The position numbers and the translations under genes were made by a program. From Pseudaminobacter salicylatoxidans (GTDB lineage Bacteria; Pseudomonadota; Alphaproteobacteria; Rhizobiales; Rhizobiaceae): a DNA stretch of 64,000 nt. The stretch is from assembly GCF_003148475.1 (NCBI RefSeq), contig NZ_QGGG01000002.1, forward strand, positions 16,171-80,170. Direction: 5' to 3'. Below, piece by piece: positions 51,310 to 61,502 of this stretch (positions within the stretch are counted from its first letter, which is position 1; every line of letters begins with the position of its first letter). Under the pieces are notes generated by a model. That model worked only from the letters and a program-made list of their open reading frames with translations. It searched no databases and was not told the origin of the DNA.

Positions 51310-51854
51310 CACAGCAGGGGGCCGGGTGGCTTTTGCCTGAACGGCGTGACAGAGCTTCAACCAGCCGTGAAATGCATTGTGGTTAGGGATTTACCTTAAT
51401 TTCGCTGATTCGGCGCGCGTGGTTAAGAAATTGTTGATTTTCAATTGGTCTTGCGCAAGTGTCGCATCGGAAAGATGAATGGGCGCCTGAAAGGTAGCGT
51501 GACGCGCACCGGAAAGCCCTGAAGTAACCCCATGATGCTCAGGTCCGCCGCATCTCCTGGGTCCATGGGGTCGGCCGGCCGGCGCTGGCACACAGTGGCC
51601 TCCTCGTACCGCTGCCAGATCGCCGACCGGCCCCCGATCTTCAAATTTTCCTGAATCAAATCGCCCTGAAATTGCATGAGATGCCGCCCGCGGTCTGTCG
51701 CGATTGTCCGCTGCTCGCTCCTGCATCACAAGCGCCAATGCCACCCGGCTGATCGCCCGCCATGTCTGGGCCGATCGGCACGAGCGTGCCGACGCCTGAG
51801 GCAGGGCACCAGGCCCCGCCTTTTCCGCTTCTTGCGCAGTCGGCAGGCGGAAGA
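51310..51854. other. Intergenic region without recognised gene
   Basis: This 545-bp gap after pleD holds only short frames. The best is a 78-codon minus-strand frame (51441-51677) without a ribosome-binding site and without a family I know. Around 51385-51450 the sequence is A/T-rich (TTAAGAAATTGTTGATTTTC). I see no tRNA, clear terminator or repeat. It may be a decayed gene. Confidence 0.5.
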
Positions 51855-52817
51855 TCAATCCGCGCCGTCGTTAGGGTCCTCGGCTGTCGCCTCATTGGCG
51901 ATCACCTCGACGTCCTGATTGCGCCCACCGACCACTGTGAAATCGCGCTGATAGATGCGATCCCGGTTCTTGGCGACGATGGTGTAGTCACCTTCTGCCA
52001 GCACCATGGTGGCAAAGGCGCCCACGCTTTCACGCACTGGGTCGCCGGCGGTGGTCAGCACCGACCAGGACGTGTCGGCCATCGCCTCGCCGCCTTCTTC
52101 GCGCACAAGTTTCAGCGTCACTTCGGCCGCGCGATGCTCAACCGTCGCCTCGGTCAGCTTGCCGGCCTCCACGCGGATGTCGGAGCGGATGACGGCGTTG
52201 ACGCTCCCGTAGGTCGAGACCACATGGTAGATGCCGGCATTGAGCCGCACGATCGTGTTGGGGCTGACGTCAGGAATGATCAGCGCGCGGTCGCCATCGG
52301 CTTCAGGTGTGGCTTCGTAAATGGAAAAGCGCAGCTTCTTCGGCGGGATGCGCACGCCGCCGGCCAAAGTCGCGTCCAGCTTCAGGCCACCGGCGTCCAG
52401 CACGATGTTTTCGTGCTTGGCCTGTGCGCTGACGGTAATGCGCTTGGTGGCGCCGGCGCGGCCGAAAGAGGCATGAACCAGATAGCTGCCGGGCTCCAGA
52501 TGGAAGATACTGGTGCCGCCCTGTGCTGATGCAACCAGTGGCAGCGTGCCGTCAGGACCCGGTTCCGGCCGGAACACGCGCCAGATCAGCCCGCGATTTA
52601 TGTCGCTGCCCTGATCCGTCAGCTTGGCGGCGAGCGTGACCTCACCGCCCTGCTGGGCAAGGGAGGTTCCGCCATGTGGCGGCGCGTAGCCGGAAATGTC
52701 GGGCAGGTGCAGGCCGCGTAACGGGTTGCCGTCCTCGGCCTGGCCAGCCGATGGCGACAGTACGAGAATCGCGGCACCGGTAAAGGCGACCAAATGTCTG
52801 GAGAATCCGGCGATCAT
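51855..52817 (-). CDS. Secreted protein of unknown function
   Basis: Not recognised to a named family. 320 residues from the ATG at 52817; frames further upstream overlap the divergent nitroreductase gene. A signal peptide is clear (hydrophobic FSRHLVAFTGAAILVL, cleavage likely after AGQA). The rest is beta-strand-rich with repeated short modules such as FHLEPGSYLVHASFGRAGATKRITV, cited here by its core LEPGSYLVHASF. Related modules are RLNAGIYHVVSTYG and LAEGDYTIVAKN. These look like tandem Ig-like or carboxypeptidase-regulatory-like domains. Probably periplasmic. Confidence 0.7.
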   Translation of the reverse strand: MIAGFSRHLVAFTGAAILVLSPSAGQAEDGNPLRGLHLPDISGYAPPHGGTSLAQQGGEVTLAAKLTDQGSDINRGLIWRVFRPEPGPDGTLPLVASAQGGTSIFHLEPGSYLVHASFGRAGATKRITVSAQAKHENIVLDAGGLKLDATLAGGVRIPPKKLRFSIYEATPEADGDRALIIPDVSPNTIVRLNAGIYHVVSTYGSVNAVIRSDIRVEAGKLTEATVEHRAAEVTLKLVREEGGEAMADTSWSVLTTAGDPVRESVGAFATMVLAEGDYTIVAKNRDRIYQRDFTVVGGRNQDVEVIANEATAEDPNDGAD

Positions 52818-52944
52818 GACTTGTTTGAAGCGGAATGCGGTGGTAATTTCAAGGCTCTTTTCCAGCACGGCGCAACGCTGCAGCCGAGCCAGGGCCGTCT
52901 GCCGATAGGCGCCTCCAGCAAGCACAATCAGGAGAATACCAATC

Positions 52945-53529
52945 GTGTCGTCACCGATCATAGAATTCATGCTGGCGAGAAGCTCCGCCCCGATCCCGGA
53001 ATTGCGCGAACCCGCGCCCGGCGACGCGGAGATCGAGACCATGCTGACCATCGCCTCGCGCGTGCCCGACCATGGTCGGCTCGAGCCCTGGCGCTTCATC
53101 ATCTATCGCGGCGAAGCGCGCCATCGCATCGGTGAACAGCTTGCCGATCTGGCTGAACAGCGTGAGGGACCGCTGACTGAAGGTCGCCGCAATCAGGAAC
53201 TGGCCCGGTTTTCGCGCGCGCCGCTGGTCATTGGCGTGGTGTCGAGCCCGAAAGAGAGCATCAAGATTCCACAATGGGAGATGTTCCTGTCGGGCGGCGC
53301 GGCGGCAATGAACCTCATCGTCGCGGCCAATGGCCTCGGCTACAAGACGAACTGGATCACCAACTGGTATTCCGATGTCGAGGACGGCCGTCGCATACTC
53401 GGTCTTGCGCCGCATGAGCGGGTCATCGGGTTCGTGCATATCGGCACGTTCGATGGGGAAGGGCCGGCACGCCCGCGCCCGGATGTCCGCAAGCTCTATT
53501 CCGAATACTCAGGGCCGTGGGAAGCTTGA
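52945..53529 (+). CDS. Nitroreductase-family flavoprotein
   Basis: FMN-dependent oxidoreductase of the YdjA/RutE-like branch. 194 residues from a GTG at 52945 with AGGAG ten bases upstream; an ATG at 52969 is the alternative. The FMN-binding pattern SRVPDHGRLEPWRFII and the segment FLSGGAAAMNLIVAANGLGY are characteristic. The substrate is unknown. The next flavoprotein gene starts 4 bases after the stop, which suggests a working pair. Confidence 0.85.
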   Translation: MSSPIIEFMLARSSAPIPELREPAPGDAEIETMLTIASRVPDHGRLEPWRFIIYRGEARHRIGEQLADLAEQREGPLTEGRRNQELARFSRAPLVIGVVSSPKESIKIPQWEMFLSGGAAAMNLIVAANGLGYKTNWITNWYSDVEDGRRILGLAPHERVIGFVHIGTFDGEGPARPRPDVRKLYSEYSGPWEA

Positions 53530-53533
53530 GCCG

Positions 53534-54142
53534 ATGTTTTACGAACCGTCCAAGGGCCATGGGTTGCCGCACGATCCTTCGAAAGCGATCGTAGCGCCGC
53601 GCCCCATCGGCTGGATTTCGTCCATCGGCGCGGATGGCAAGCTCAACCTGGCGCCGTATTCTTTTTTCAACGCGCTCTCTAGCAAGCCCTTTCTGGTCTG
53701 GTTTTCGTCGGGTGGCGAAAAGGACAGCTCGACCTTCGCAGCCGAAAGCCGGGAATTCGTGGTCAATCTCGTCGGCCGCGACCTTGCGGAAAAGATGAAC
53801 CGAACCGCCGTGGATTCTCCGCGCGGGATCAGCGAGTTCGAATATGCCGGTCTGGAGGCCGTTCCGTCCCGGCTGGTGAAGCCGCCGCGCGTAGCGGGTG
53901 TGCCAGCCGCGCTCGAATGCAAGGTCACAGAGATTCTGCTTCCGAAAAGCCTTTCGGGCGAGGATTCTGGCGCTGTTGTGGTGATCGGCGAGGTTGTCGG
54001 CGTCTATATCGACGACGACTATCTGGTCGACGGCATGTTCGATATCGTCAAGGCCGGCAATGTCAGTCGTCTCGGCTATATGGAATACGCGGCCATTGAC
54101 CACGTCTTTTCCATGCGCCGGCCGCGTTGGGAGCAGGACTAA
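53534..54142 (+). CDS. Flavin reductase-like FMN-binding protein
   Basis: 202 residues from the ATG at 53534, four bases after the nitroreductase stop. The fold is the split-barrel flavin reductase domain, with PRPIGWISSIGADGKLNLAPYS at the FMN site (core PRPIGWISS) and FVVNLVGRDLAEKMN. This family includes flavin reductases that feed two-component monooxygenases. The real partner is unknown. Its stop codon interlocks with that of the opposite citE-like gene. Confidence 0.85.
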   Translation: MFYEPSKGHGLPHDPSKAIVAPRPIGWISSIGADGKLNLAPYSFFNALSSKPFLVWFSSGGEKDSSTFAAESREFVVNLVGRDLAEKMNRTAVDSPRGISEFEYAGLEAVPSRLVKPPRVAGVPAALECKVTEILLPKSLSGEDSGAVVVIGEVVGVYIDDDYLVDGMFDIVKAGNVSRLGYMEYAAIDHVFSMRRPRWEQD

Positions 54143-55020
54143 ACCTGAACCCCCGCGGCTTTCGCCCGAGCGAGAAGCCTTTCGGCGCGGCGCAGATGCG
54201 GGCGATCGTACATCTGGCCATCGATAGCCACCACGCCGGGATTGCCGGCTGCCTTGAAGGCCTCGACAACCGCCCCCGCTTGGGTGGTTGCCTCGGGTGA
54301 GGGGGTGAAGGCATCGTTGATGACCGCCACCTGTGCCGGATGGATGGCCATCTTGCCGGTAAAACCGTCGCGCTCGGCCTCCTCGCATTCGCGGCGAAAC
54401 CCGTCCATGTCACGGAAATTCGGATAGACGGTGTCGATGGCAGCAGTTTCGGCAGCCGAGGCCGCAAGCAGGGTCATGGTGCGCGCCAGCCGGAAGACAT
54501 CGGTGTAGGCGCCGCGCTCGTCGCGCGTGGTGCGCGCGCCGATGGCCGCCGAGAGGTCCTCCGCACCCCAGGTCAACCCGGCGAGTCGATTGCACGCACC
54601 GGCATAGCTTGCCGCTGCCAGAACGCCAGCGGCCGTTTCGGTGATGATCGGCAATATGGCGATGCCTCCATCCGGCAGTTGGTTTTCAGCTTCATGGACC
54701 CGGAGTTTCACCGAAAGCTGCTGCACATCCGCTCCGCTGTTTGACTTGGGCAGCATGATGCCGGTCGGCCTCGTCGGCACGAGCGCCGCCAGATCGTCGT
54801 CGGTAAGGCCAGTGGAAAGGTCGTTGACGCGTACATAGATCGCGGGACCCTGTCGCCCCGCCTGGGTGCGGATGAATTCGGCGGCTATCTGGCGCGCGGA
54901 CGCCTTGTTGTCGGCCGATACGGAATCCTCCAGATCGACGATCACCACGTCAGCCTCGGAGGAAAAGCCCTTTTCCAGCTTCTTTTCCGAGTCGCCGGGA
55001 ACGAACAGCAAAGAGCGCAT
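54139..55020 (-). CDS. HpcH/HpaI aldolase, CitE-like CoA-ester lyase
   Basis: Member of the citrate lyase beta-subunit/malyl-CoA lyase family. 293 residues from MRSLLFVPGDSEKKLEKG. Magnesium/CoA-site features are VVIVDLEDSV, IITETAAGVL, LTWGAEDLSA and KMAIHPAQV. No citrate lyase alpha or gamma gene is near, so a malyl-CoA or methylmalyl-CoA type lyase or thioesterase is more likely than citrate cleavage. One-base overlap with the MaoC gene shows coupling. Confidence 0.87.
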   Translation of the reverse strand: MRSLLFVPGDSEKKLEKGFSSEADVVIVDLEDSVSADNKASARQIAAEFIRTQAGRQGPAIYVRVNDLSTGLTDDDLAALVPTRPTGIMLPKSNSGADVQQLSVKLRVHEAENQLPDGGIAILPIITETAAGVLAAASYAGACNRLAGLTWGAEDLSAAIGARTTRDERGAYTDVFRLARTMTLLAASAAETAAIDTVYPNFRDMDGFRRECEEAERDGFTGKMAIHPAQVAVINDAFTPSPEATTQAGAVVEAFKAAGNPGVVAIDGQMYDRPHLRRAERLLARAKAAGVQV

Positions 55021-55475
55021 CAGGCAGCCACCGTCTTTTTCTTCATCATGGCCTGGCGCGTGCACCTGGCCACCAGGACGCCGTTCTGGTTGAAGGCGCG
55101 GTGCTGGAACTCGACGATGCCGCGATCGGGCTTCGATTTCGATTCGCGCACCGAGAGGACTTCAGTCTCGACGCGGATCGTATCGCCGTGAAATACCGGA
55201 TGCGGGAAGACTGTGTCCGTCATGCCGAGATTGGCGATGGTGGTGCCGAGCGTCGTGTCGTGGACGGAAATGCCGATCATCAACCCGAGCGTGAACAGAG
55301 AATTGACCAGCGGCTTGCCCCATTCGGTTTTGGAAGCGAAGTCGAAATCGATATGCAAGGGTTGCGGATTGAGCGTCATCACGGAAAACAGCATGTTGTC
55401 GCTCTCGGTCACCGTCTTGGTCAGCGTATGCTGGAAAACCTGACCGGCCGAAAATTCCTCCAGATACATACCCAT
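55020..55475 (-). CDS. MaoC-family acyl-CoA hydratase/dehydratase
   Basis: Hot-dog-fold hydratase of 151 residues. The catalytic segment is NPQPLHIDFDFASKTEWGKP, with the Asp/His pattern of R-specific hydratases, and then LVNSLFTLGLMIGISV. AGGAGG eight bases upstream supports the ATG at 55475. The pairing with a CitE-like lyase resembles mesaconyl-CoA/methylmalyl-CoA chemistry, but other acyl-CoA substrates are possible. Confidence 0.87.
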   Translation of the reverse strand: MGMYLEEFSAGQVFQHTLTKTVTESDNMLFSVMTLNPQPLHIDFDFASKTEWGKPLVNSLFTLGLMIGISVHDTTLGTTIANLGMTDTVFPHPVFHGDTIRVETEVLSVRESKSKPDRGIVEFQHRAFNQNGVLVARCTRQAMMKKKTVAA

Positions 55476-55625
55476 GCCGAATTCCTCCTGTGGCTGAAGG
55501 CTTGATAATTGCTGCGCTGCATGGCCGCAAGCGCGTTAACAAATATGGTGAACCGTTCGTAAACCATTTGTCCCTAGCGTCATTTTCGGGGTTCGGACCA
55601 GTGAGTCCGGTGGAAAGGGCGTTGG

Positions 55626-56747
55626 ATGATCGTCGGACATTTTCTGAAATGGGTCGATACCGCGCGTGTGGCTGAACGAGCGGCGGCGGCAGCCGCGCTT
55701 GCCCGCGCCTACGTTCAGAAGGAGTTGCCCTTCGAGGAGCGTTGCGCGGCGGAAGCGGCGCTCACGCTGTTGCTCGATGACCCTTCCGCAAAAGTACGAC
55801 TGGCGATGGCCGAGGCGCTTTCCATGAGCCGTCATGCGCCTCTGCAGGTGATTTGCGCCCTTGCAGGCGACCAGGCGGAGGTTTCGGGCGTGGTGTTGGC
55901 GCGTTCGCCGCTGTTGAGCGATGCCGATCTCATCGACCTTGTCGCGGGGGGCGCTCCACCTACCCAGAAGGTGATCGCCGACCGGCCGGCGGTATCCATG
56001 CCGCTTTCGGCGGCAATCGCCGAAGTGGGCGACGCGGAAGCCTGCGCGGTTCTGCTGGGTAATGCCGGGGCTGTTATCGCCTCCCTCAGTTTCCGCCGCA
56101 TCGCGGAGCGCCACGGAGACCTGCCGATGGTGCGCGAAGCACTGATTGCCGATCCGCGCCTGCCTTCCGATTGCCGGCACATGCTGCTGGTGAAGGTCGG
56201 CGAGGCGCTGAAACGTTCGCCTCTGGTAGCGGCGCTGATGGGGGCGGCTCGGGCCGAGCGTGTCATGCGCGACGCTTGCGTCAAGGCGTCGCTGACGCTC
56301 ATCGAGGGAACGCGGGCGGAAGAACACGCGGCGCTGATCGAGCATCTGCGCCTGCGCGGCGACCTGACGACCGGCTTTCTCATTCGCGCCGTAACCAATG
56401 GCAAGGTGGATTTCTTCGGCGCGGCCATGGTGGCCCTTGGCGAACAGGGCGAGCAGCGGGTGCGGACATTGTTGGCAGGCGGGCGGGACATTGCGCTGTG
56501 CGCTCTGTTTCGCAGTGCGGGCCTCGCAGAGGCTACCCATAAACCGATCATCACCGCGTTGAAGGTCTGGCGCGAGGTCGCCAATGGCAAGCGTGTGGCC
56601 GGTGTGCAGGAGGTGAGTTGGCTGATGCTGCAGGCATTGGGCGAGGCGCCTGCCGCCGAAGAGCTTGCGGGCCTCTTGAAAGCCATCCATGTCGAGGCGC
56701 TACGCGACAACGCGCGTCGCCATGCTTTGGCGATCGCGGCGGCCTGA
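55626..56747 (+). CDS. DUF2336-domain protein
   Basis: Helical, HEAT-like repeat protein of 373 residues, known from alphaproteobacteria and without assigned function. The early DDPSAKVRLAMAEALS and the later PRLPSDCRHMLLVKVGEAL segments fit the family. No signal peptide or membrane segment is seen. Its stop abuts the stop of the convergent FUSC gene with no room for a terminator. Family assignment is from memory. Confidence 0.75.
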   Translation: MIVGHFLKWVDTARVAERAAAAAALARAYVQKELPFEERCAAEAALTLLLDDPSAKVRLAMAEALSMSRHAPLQVICALAGDQAEVSGVVLARSPLLSDADLIDLVAGGAPPTQKVIADRPAVSMPLSAAIAEVGDAEACAVLLGNAGAVIASLSFRRIAERHGDLPMVREALIADPRLPSDCRHMLLVKVGEALKRSPLVAALMGAARAERVMRDACVKASLTLIEGTRAEEHAALIEHLRLRGDLTTGFLIRAVTNGKVDFFGAAMVALGEQGEQRVRTLLAGGRDIALCALFRSAGLAEATHKPIITALKVWREVANGKRVAGVQEVSWLMLQALGEAPAAEELAGLLKAIHVEALRDNARRHALAIAAA

Positions 56748-58820
56748 TCAGGAACGCAGCCGCCCGAAGAAAATCGGGTAATCCTCCAGCGCCGCCGCAA
56801 TGACGCGCAATGCTGCGGCTGCCTGCAGCGTCTCGGCATCAGAGCGTCTGGCGGCCATTTCGCTTGCGGCTTGCCGTGTGCTGTCTGCCATGGCCTGCAA
56901 GGATTTCTTGCCGGTTGGCGGAAGCAACGCTTCATTGGCGAAACGAGACAGGAAGGCCGCGATGAACGCCTTGTCCCGTTCCGCCAGCTTGCCGCCAAAC
57001 TGAAGCTTGCGCAGGCGTAAGATTTCCAGCCCCACCGTAACCGCCGCCACACTGCCGCCAAGCAACGCCTTGCCGGTGTCTCCGAGCCGTTGCGCATAGG
57101 GCAGAAGCTGATTGATGCGGTCGTAGGTCAGGCTTTCGAAAGCCAAGCGGCGTGGTATGCGCTCATGCAGGCAAAGCCGCGCCAGATCTTCATGCAGTGC
57201 CCTGACGAGCCGTGCGGCGAAGATGTGCGGTCGTGCCGGCAGCACCACGGCGAAAACGCCCATTGCAAGCAATATGCCCACCAGAATCGATGCCGTGCCG
57301 TTGAAGAAGACCTGCGGCGCGTAGACCATTGTCTGGTGCGGATTGAGAAAGGCCAGAAAATTGATGGCGAAAGCCGTGGCGATGCCGACCAGTTGCCGGT
57401 TGGCCATGCCGAGCGCGCCGACGACAAGCACCGGAATGACGAACAGCATGAACCAGCCAAAGCCGGGCAGGGCGGGCAGCGCGATCTGGCCGACCATGAA
57501 GGAGAAGGGAACCGCCAGAAGCGTGCCCTTGAAGAACTCCCACGACGTCTCCAGTGGCGCAGGGCGCGAGGCGAACAGGCTCGATACCACGGCTACGATG
57601 ATGGCGATGCCCGCCACATCGGCCCATCGTGTGGCCATCCAGAACGCGATCACCAGGGTGGTTGCCAATGCGGCTCGCACCGCGTTGCGCAGCGCGGCCT
57701 CCCGATCCCGATGCACCACCAGCGCCGGTTGACGCTTTTCGCGTTTTTCGTGCCGCGTCGCGGTCGGTTCGCGAACGGCATCGAGGCCGCGCAAGGCTTC
57801 CTTCAGAGCATCGGCGAATTCAGCGGCCAAAGTCAGCCGTGCCACGGTGCCTACCCGGTCGTCGCCTTCGGCGGCCTTGTCGGGAACGCGGCGCGCCTGC
57901 GTGGCGATTGCGTCGAGGCGTGCGACCCATGGCGCGGTGTCGTCGAGGGCGGCCACGCCGGTGGCCGAGAGGTCCGCCACCACCGATTTCAGCTCATTGC
58001 GCACCGGCATCAGCGCCACGTTCTGCGGTGCGGCATGGCCATGCAGCATGCGCGTGGTGGAAAGCGCCGAAAGGAAATGGCCGATCGTGCGGCGCACCGG
58101 ATGACCGTGTGTGGCGAGGCTCGGCGCTTCCAGCCGCGCATAGGCACGCATCTCCGCCAGCGCCTGGGTTTCGGCGATGAGCTTGCGGTGCAGCGCATCG
58201 AGCTTGTCGTTGTCGCCCCCGGTAAAGGCCGCGCGGGCATAGGTCGCAAGGTCGATGATGCTGCGGCTGAGGCGCTGGATGATGGCGTCGCGCGCGAGTT
58301 GCGGAAGGATGAGCCGGCTGGCGATGCCGGCACAGACTATGCCCAGCATGATTTCGGAGCAGCGGGCAACCGCCAGTTCCACGGCAAGGTGTTGATGACC
58401 GAAAGCCGGCATGGCTATGATGGCCGCCGTGTAGCCCGCCAGCGCGGCGCCGTAAGCCTCGGGATTGCGCAGGAGCGATGCCGCATAGGTGCAAAGCCCG
58501 ATCCAGATCGCCAGAATGGCGACGAACAGCCACGGGCTGGCGCTTACGGTAACGGTAAGCGCCACCGCCGCGAGCGCGCCGACCAGCGTGCCCAGCAGCC
58601 GGAAAAAGCCCTTGGCCAACACCATGCCCGCCACGGGTTGGGAGACGATGAACACCGTCATCATCGCCCATTGCGGCTGCTCCAGTTGCAGCGCATAGGC
58701 GACGGAAATCGCAATCAACCCGGCCGCTGTGGTGCGGATGGCAAAAATCCAGTCGGCGCGGGTCGGCTGAACGAAGCCCCGCAGCTTCGTCAGTCGGTCC
58801 ATCAGGCCGCGCCTGTCCAT
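56748..58820 (-). CDS. FUSC-family inner-membrane transporter
   Basis: Probable aromatic-acid or fusaric-acid-type efflux protein. 690 residues in the classical layout: an N-terminal membrane block (about 25-175), a cytoplasmic helical part (about 180-370), a second membrane block (about 375-525) and a C-terminal cytoplasmic tail. No membrane-fusion protein gene is adjacent, so the whole pump is not encoded here. It lies 28 bp behind parE on the same strand. Confidence 0.88.
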   Translation of the reverse strand: MDRRGLMDRLTKLRGFVQPTRADWIFAIRTTAAGLIAISVAYALQLEQPQWAMMTVFIVSQPVAGMVLAKGFFRLLGTLVGALAAVALTVTVSASPWLFVAILAIWIGLCTYAASLLRNPEAYGAALAGYTAAIIAMPAFGHQHLAVELAVARCSEIMLGIVCAGIASRLILPQLARDAIIQRLSRSIIDLATYARAAFTGGDNDKLDALHRKLIAETQALAEMRAYARLEAPSLATHGHPVRRTIGHFLSALSTTRMLHGHAAPQNVALMPVRNELKSVVADLSATGVAALDDTAPWVARLDAIATQARRVPDKAAEGDDRVGTVARLTLAAEFADALKEALRGLDAVREPTATRHEKREKRQPALVVHRDREAALRNAVRAALATTLVIAFWMATRWADVAGIAIIVAVVSSLFASRPAPLETSWEFFKGTLLAVPFSFMVGQIALPALPGFGWFMLFVIPVLVVGALGMANRQLVGIATAFAINFLAFLNPHQTMVYAPQVFFNGTASILVGILLAMGVFAVVLPARPHIFAARLVRALHEDLARLCLHERIPRRLAFESLTYDRINQLLPYAQRLGDTGKALLGGSVAAVTVGLEILRLRKLQFGGKLAERDKAFIAAFLSRFANEALLPPTGKKSLQAMADSTRQAASEMAARRSDAETLQAAAALRVIAAALEDYPIFFGRLRS

Positions 58821-58848
58821 GTTTTCGCCTGCCTGGAGGTTGCTTCCC

Positions 58849-60906
<2,058 letters not shown>

Positions 60907-60972
60907 CGGGAGGGGATCACGTTGCGCGAATCAGAAGGTCATACTGCCATGCTTTGCGGTTCAAGGCATGTG

Positions 60973-60987
60973 GTTCGTGTTCTGTTC
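60973..60987 (+). promoter_or_regulatory. SOS (LexA) box upstream of parE
   Basis: GTTCGTGTTCTGTTC is an exact GTTC-N7-GTTC direct repeat, 67 bp before the parE start. It could overlap the -10 region belonging to a TTGACC on the minus strand (61007-61002). I recall parE being listed among LexA targets in this order. Confidence 0.6.
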
Positions 60988-61101
60988 ATGTGGCGGGCAT
61001 TGGTCAAGCCCATCCTGGCCTATTTGCGAGAAATGCGTGGGACGCATACGGGCCGTTACGGGTGAAAAGGAAGGCAGGTGTGGAGTTTAATATAGCAATA
61101 C

Positions 61102-61136
61102 TGATAGATGACATATCAATATACAAATGTTATATA
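61102..61136 (+). promoter_or_regulatory. Promoter and likely operator of the XRE-sulP unit
   Basis: ATGACA (61108-61113), a 17-bp spacer and TATATA (61131-61136) form a strong promoter in a short A/T-rich stretch. An inverted repeat TGATA-N7-TATCA (61102-61118) covers the -35 box, where a repressor such as the downstream XRE protein could bind. Confidence 0.65.
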
Positions 61137-61162
61137 GCCAATGTGATGTTTGAGATCGACCT

Positions 61163-61426
61163 ATGATCACCAGCGGACAAATGAAGGCGGCGCGTGCGCT
61201 TCTGGGTATCGACCAGAAGCAGCTTGCCGATCTGGCGGGGCTCTCGGTGCCGACCATCCAGCGGATGGAGGCAAGCGACGGCACCGTGCGCGGTGTGGTC
61301 GAAAGCCTGACGCGGGTCGTCGAGGCGCTGGAGCGGGCCGGGATCGATTTGATCGGCGAAGGTGCGGCCAGCGCGAATGGCGGACGCGGCGTTCGTTTGA
61401 AGGAGACCCAAACGTCATCCCGTTGA
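61163..61426 (+). CDS. XRE-family helix-turn-helix regulator
   Basis: 87 residues, almost entirely one HTH domain (about 5-60): MKAARALLGIDQKQLADLAG then LSVPTIQRMEASDG as recognition helix region. The short C-terminal tail has no ligand domain. The palindrome over its own promoter suggests self-repression. The next gene, sulP, starts 76 bp later on the same strand and is the likely co-regulated partner. Confidence 0.85.
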   Translation: MITSGQMKAARALLGIDQKQLADLAGLSVPTIQRMEASDGTVRGVVESLTRVVEALERAGIDLIGEGAASANGGRGVRLKETQTSSR

Positions 61427-61502
61427 TCCACGATCTTCGCGACGGCGACCGCCGACCTCAGCCGACGATCCCGCCGCCTCACAGAGAGGTAGCAGATTTG
61501 AA

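Noticed and set aside
51441-51677. A 78-codon minus-strand frame after pleD
   Set aside because: It has no ribosome-binding site, no recognised family and no partner gene, so I kept the region as non-coding.
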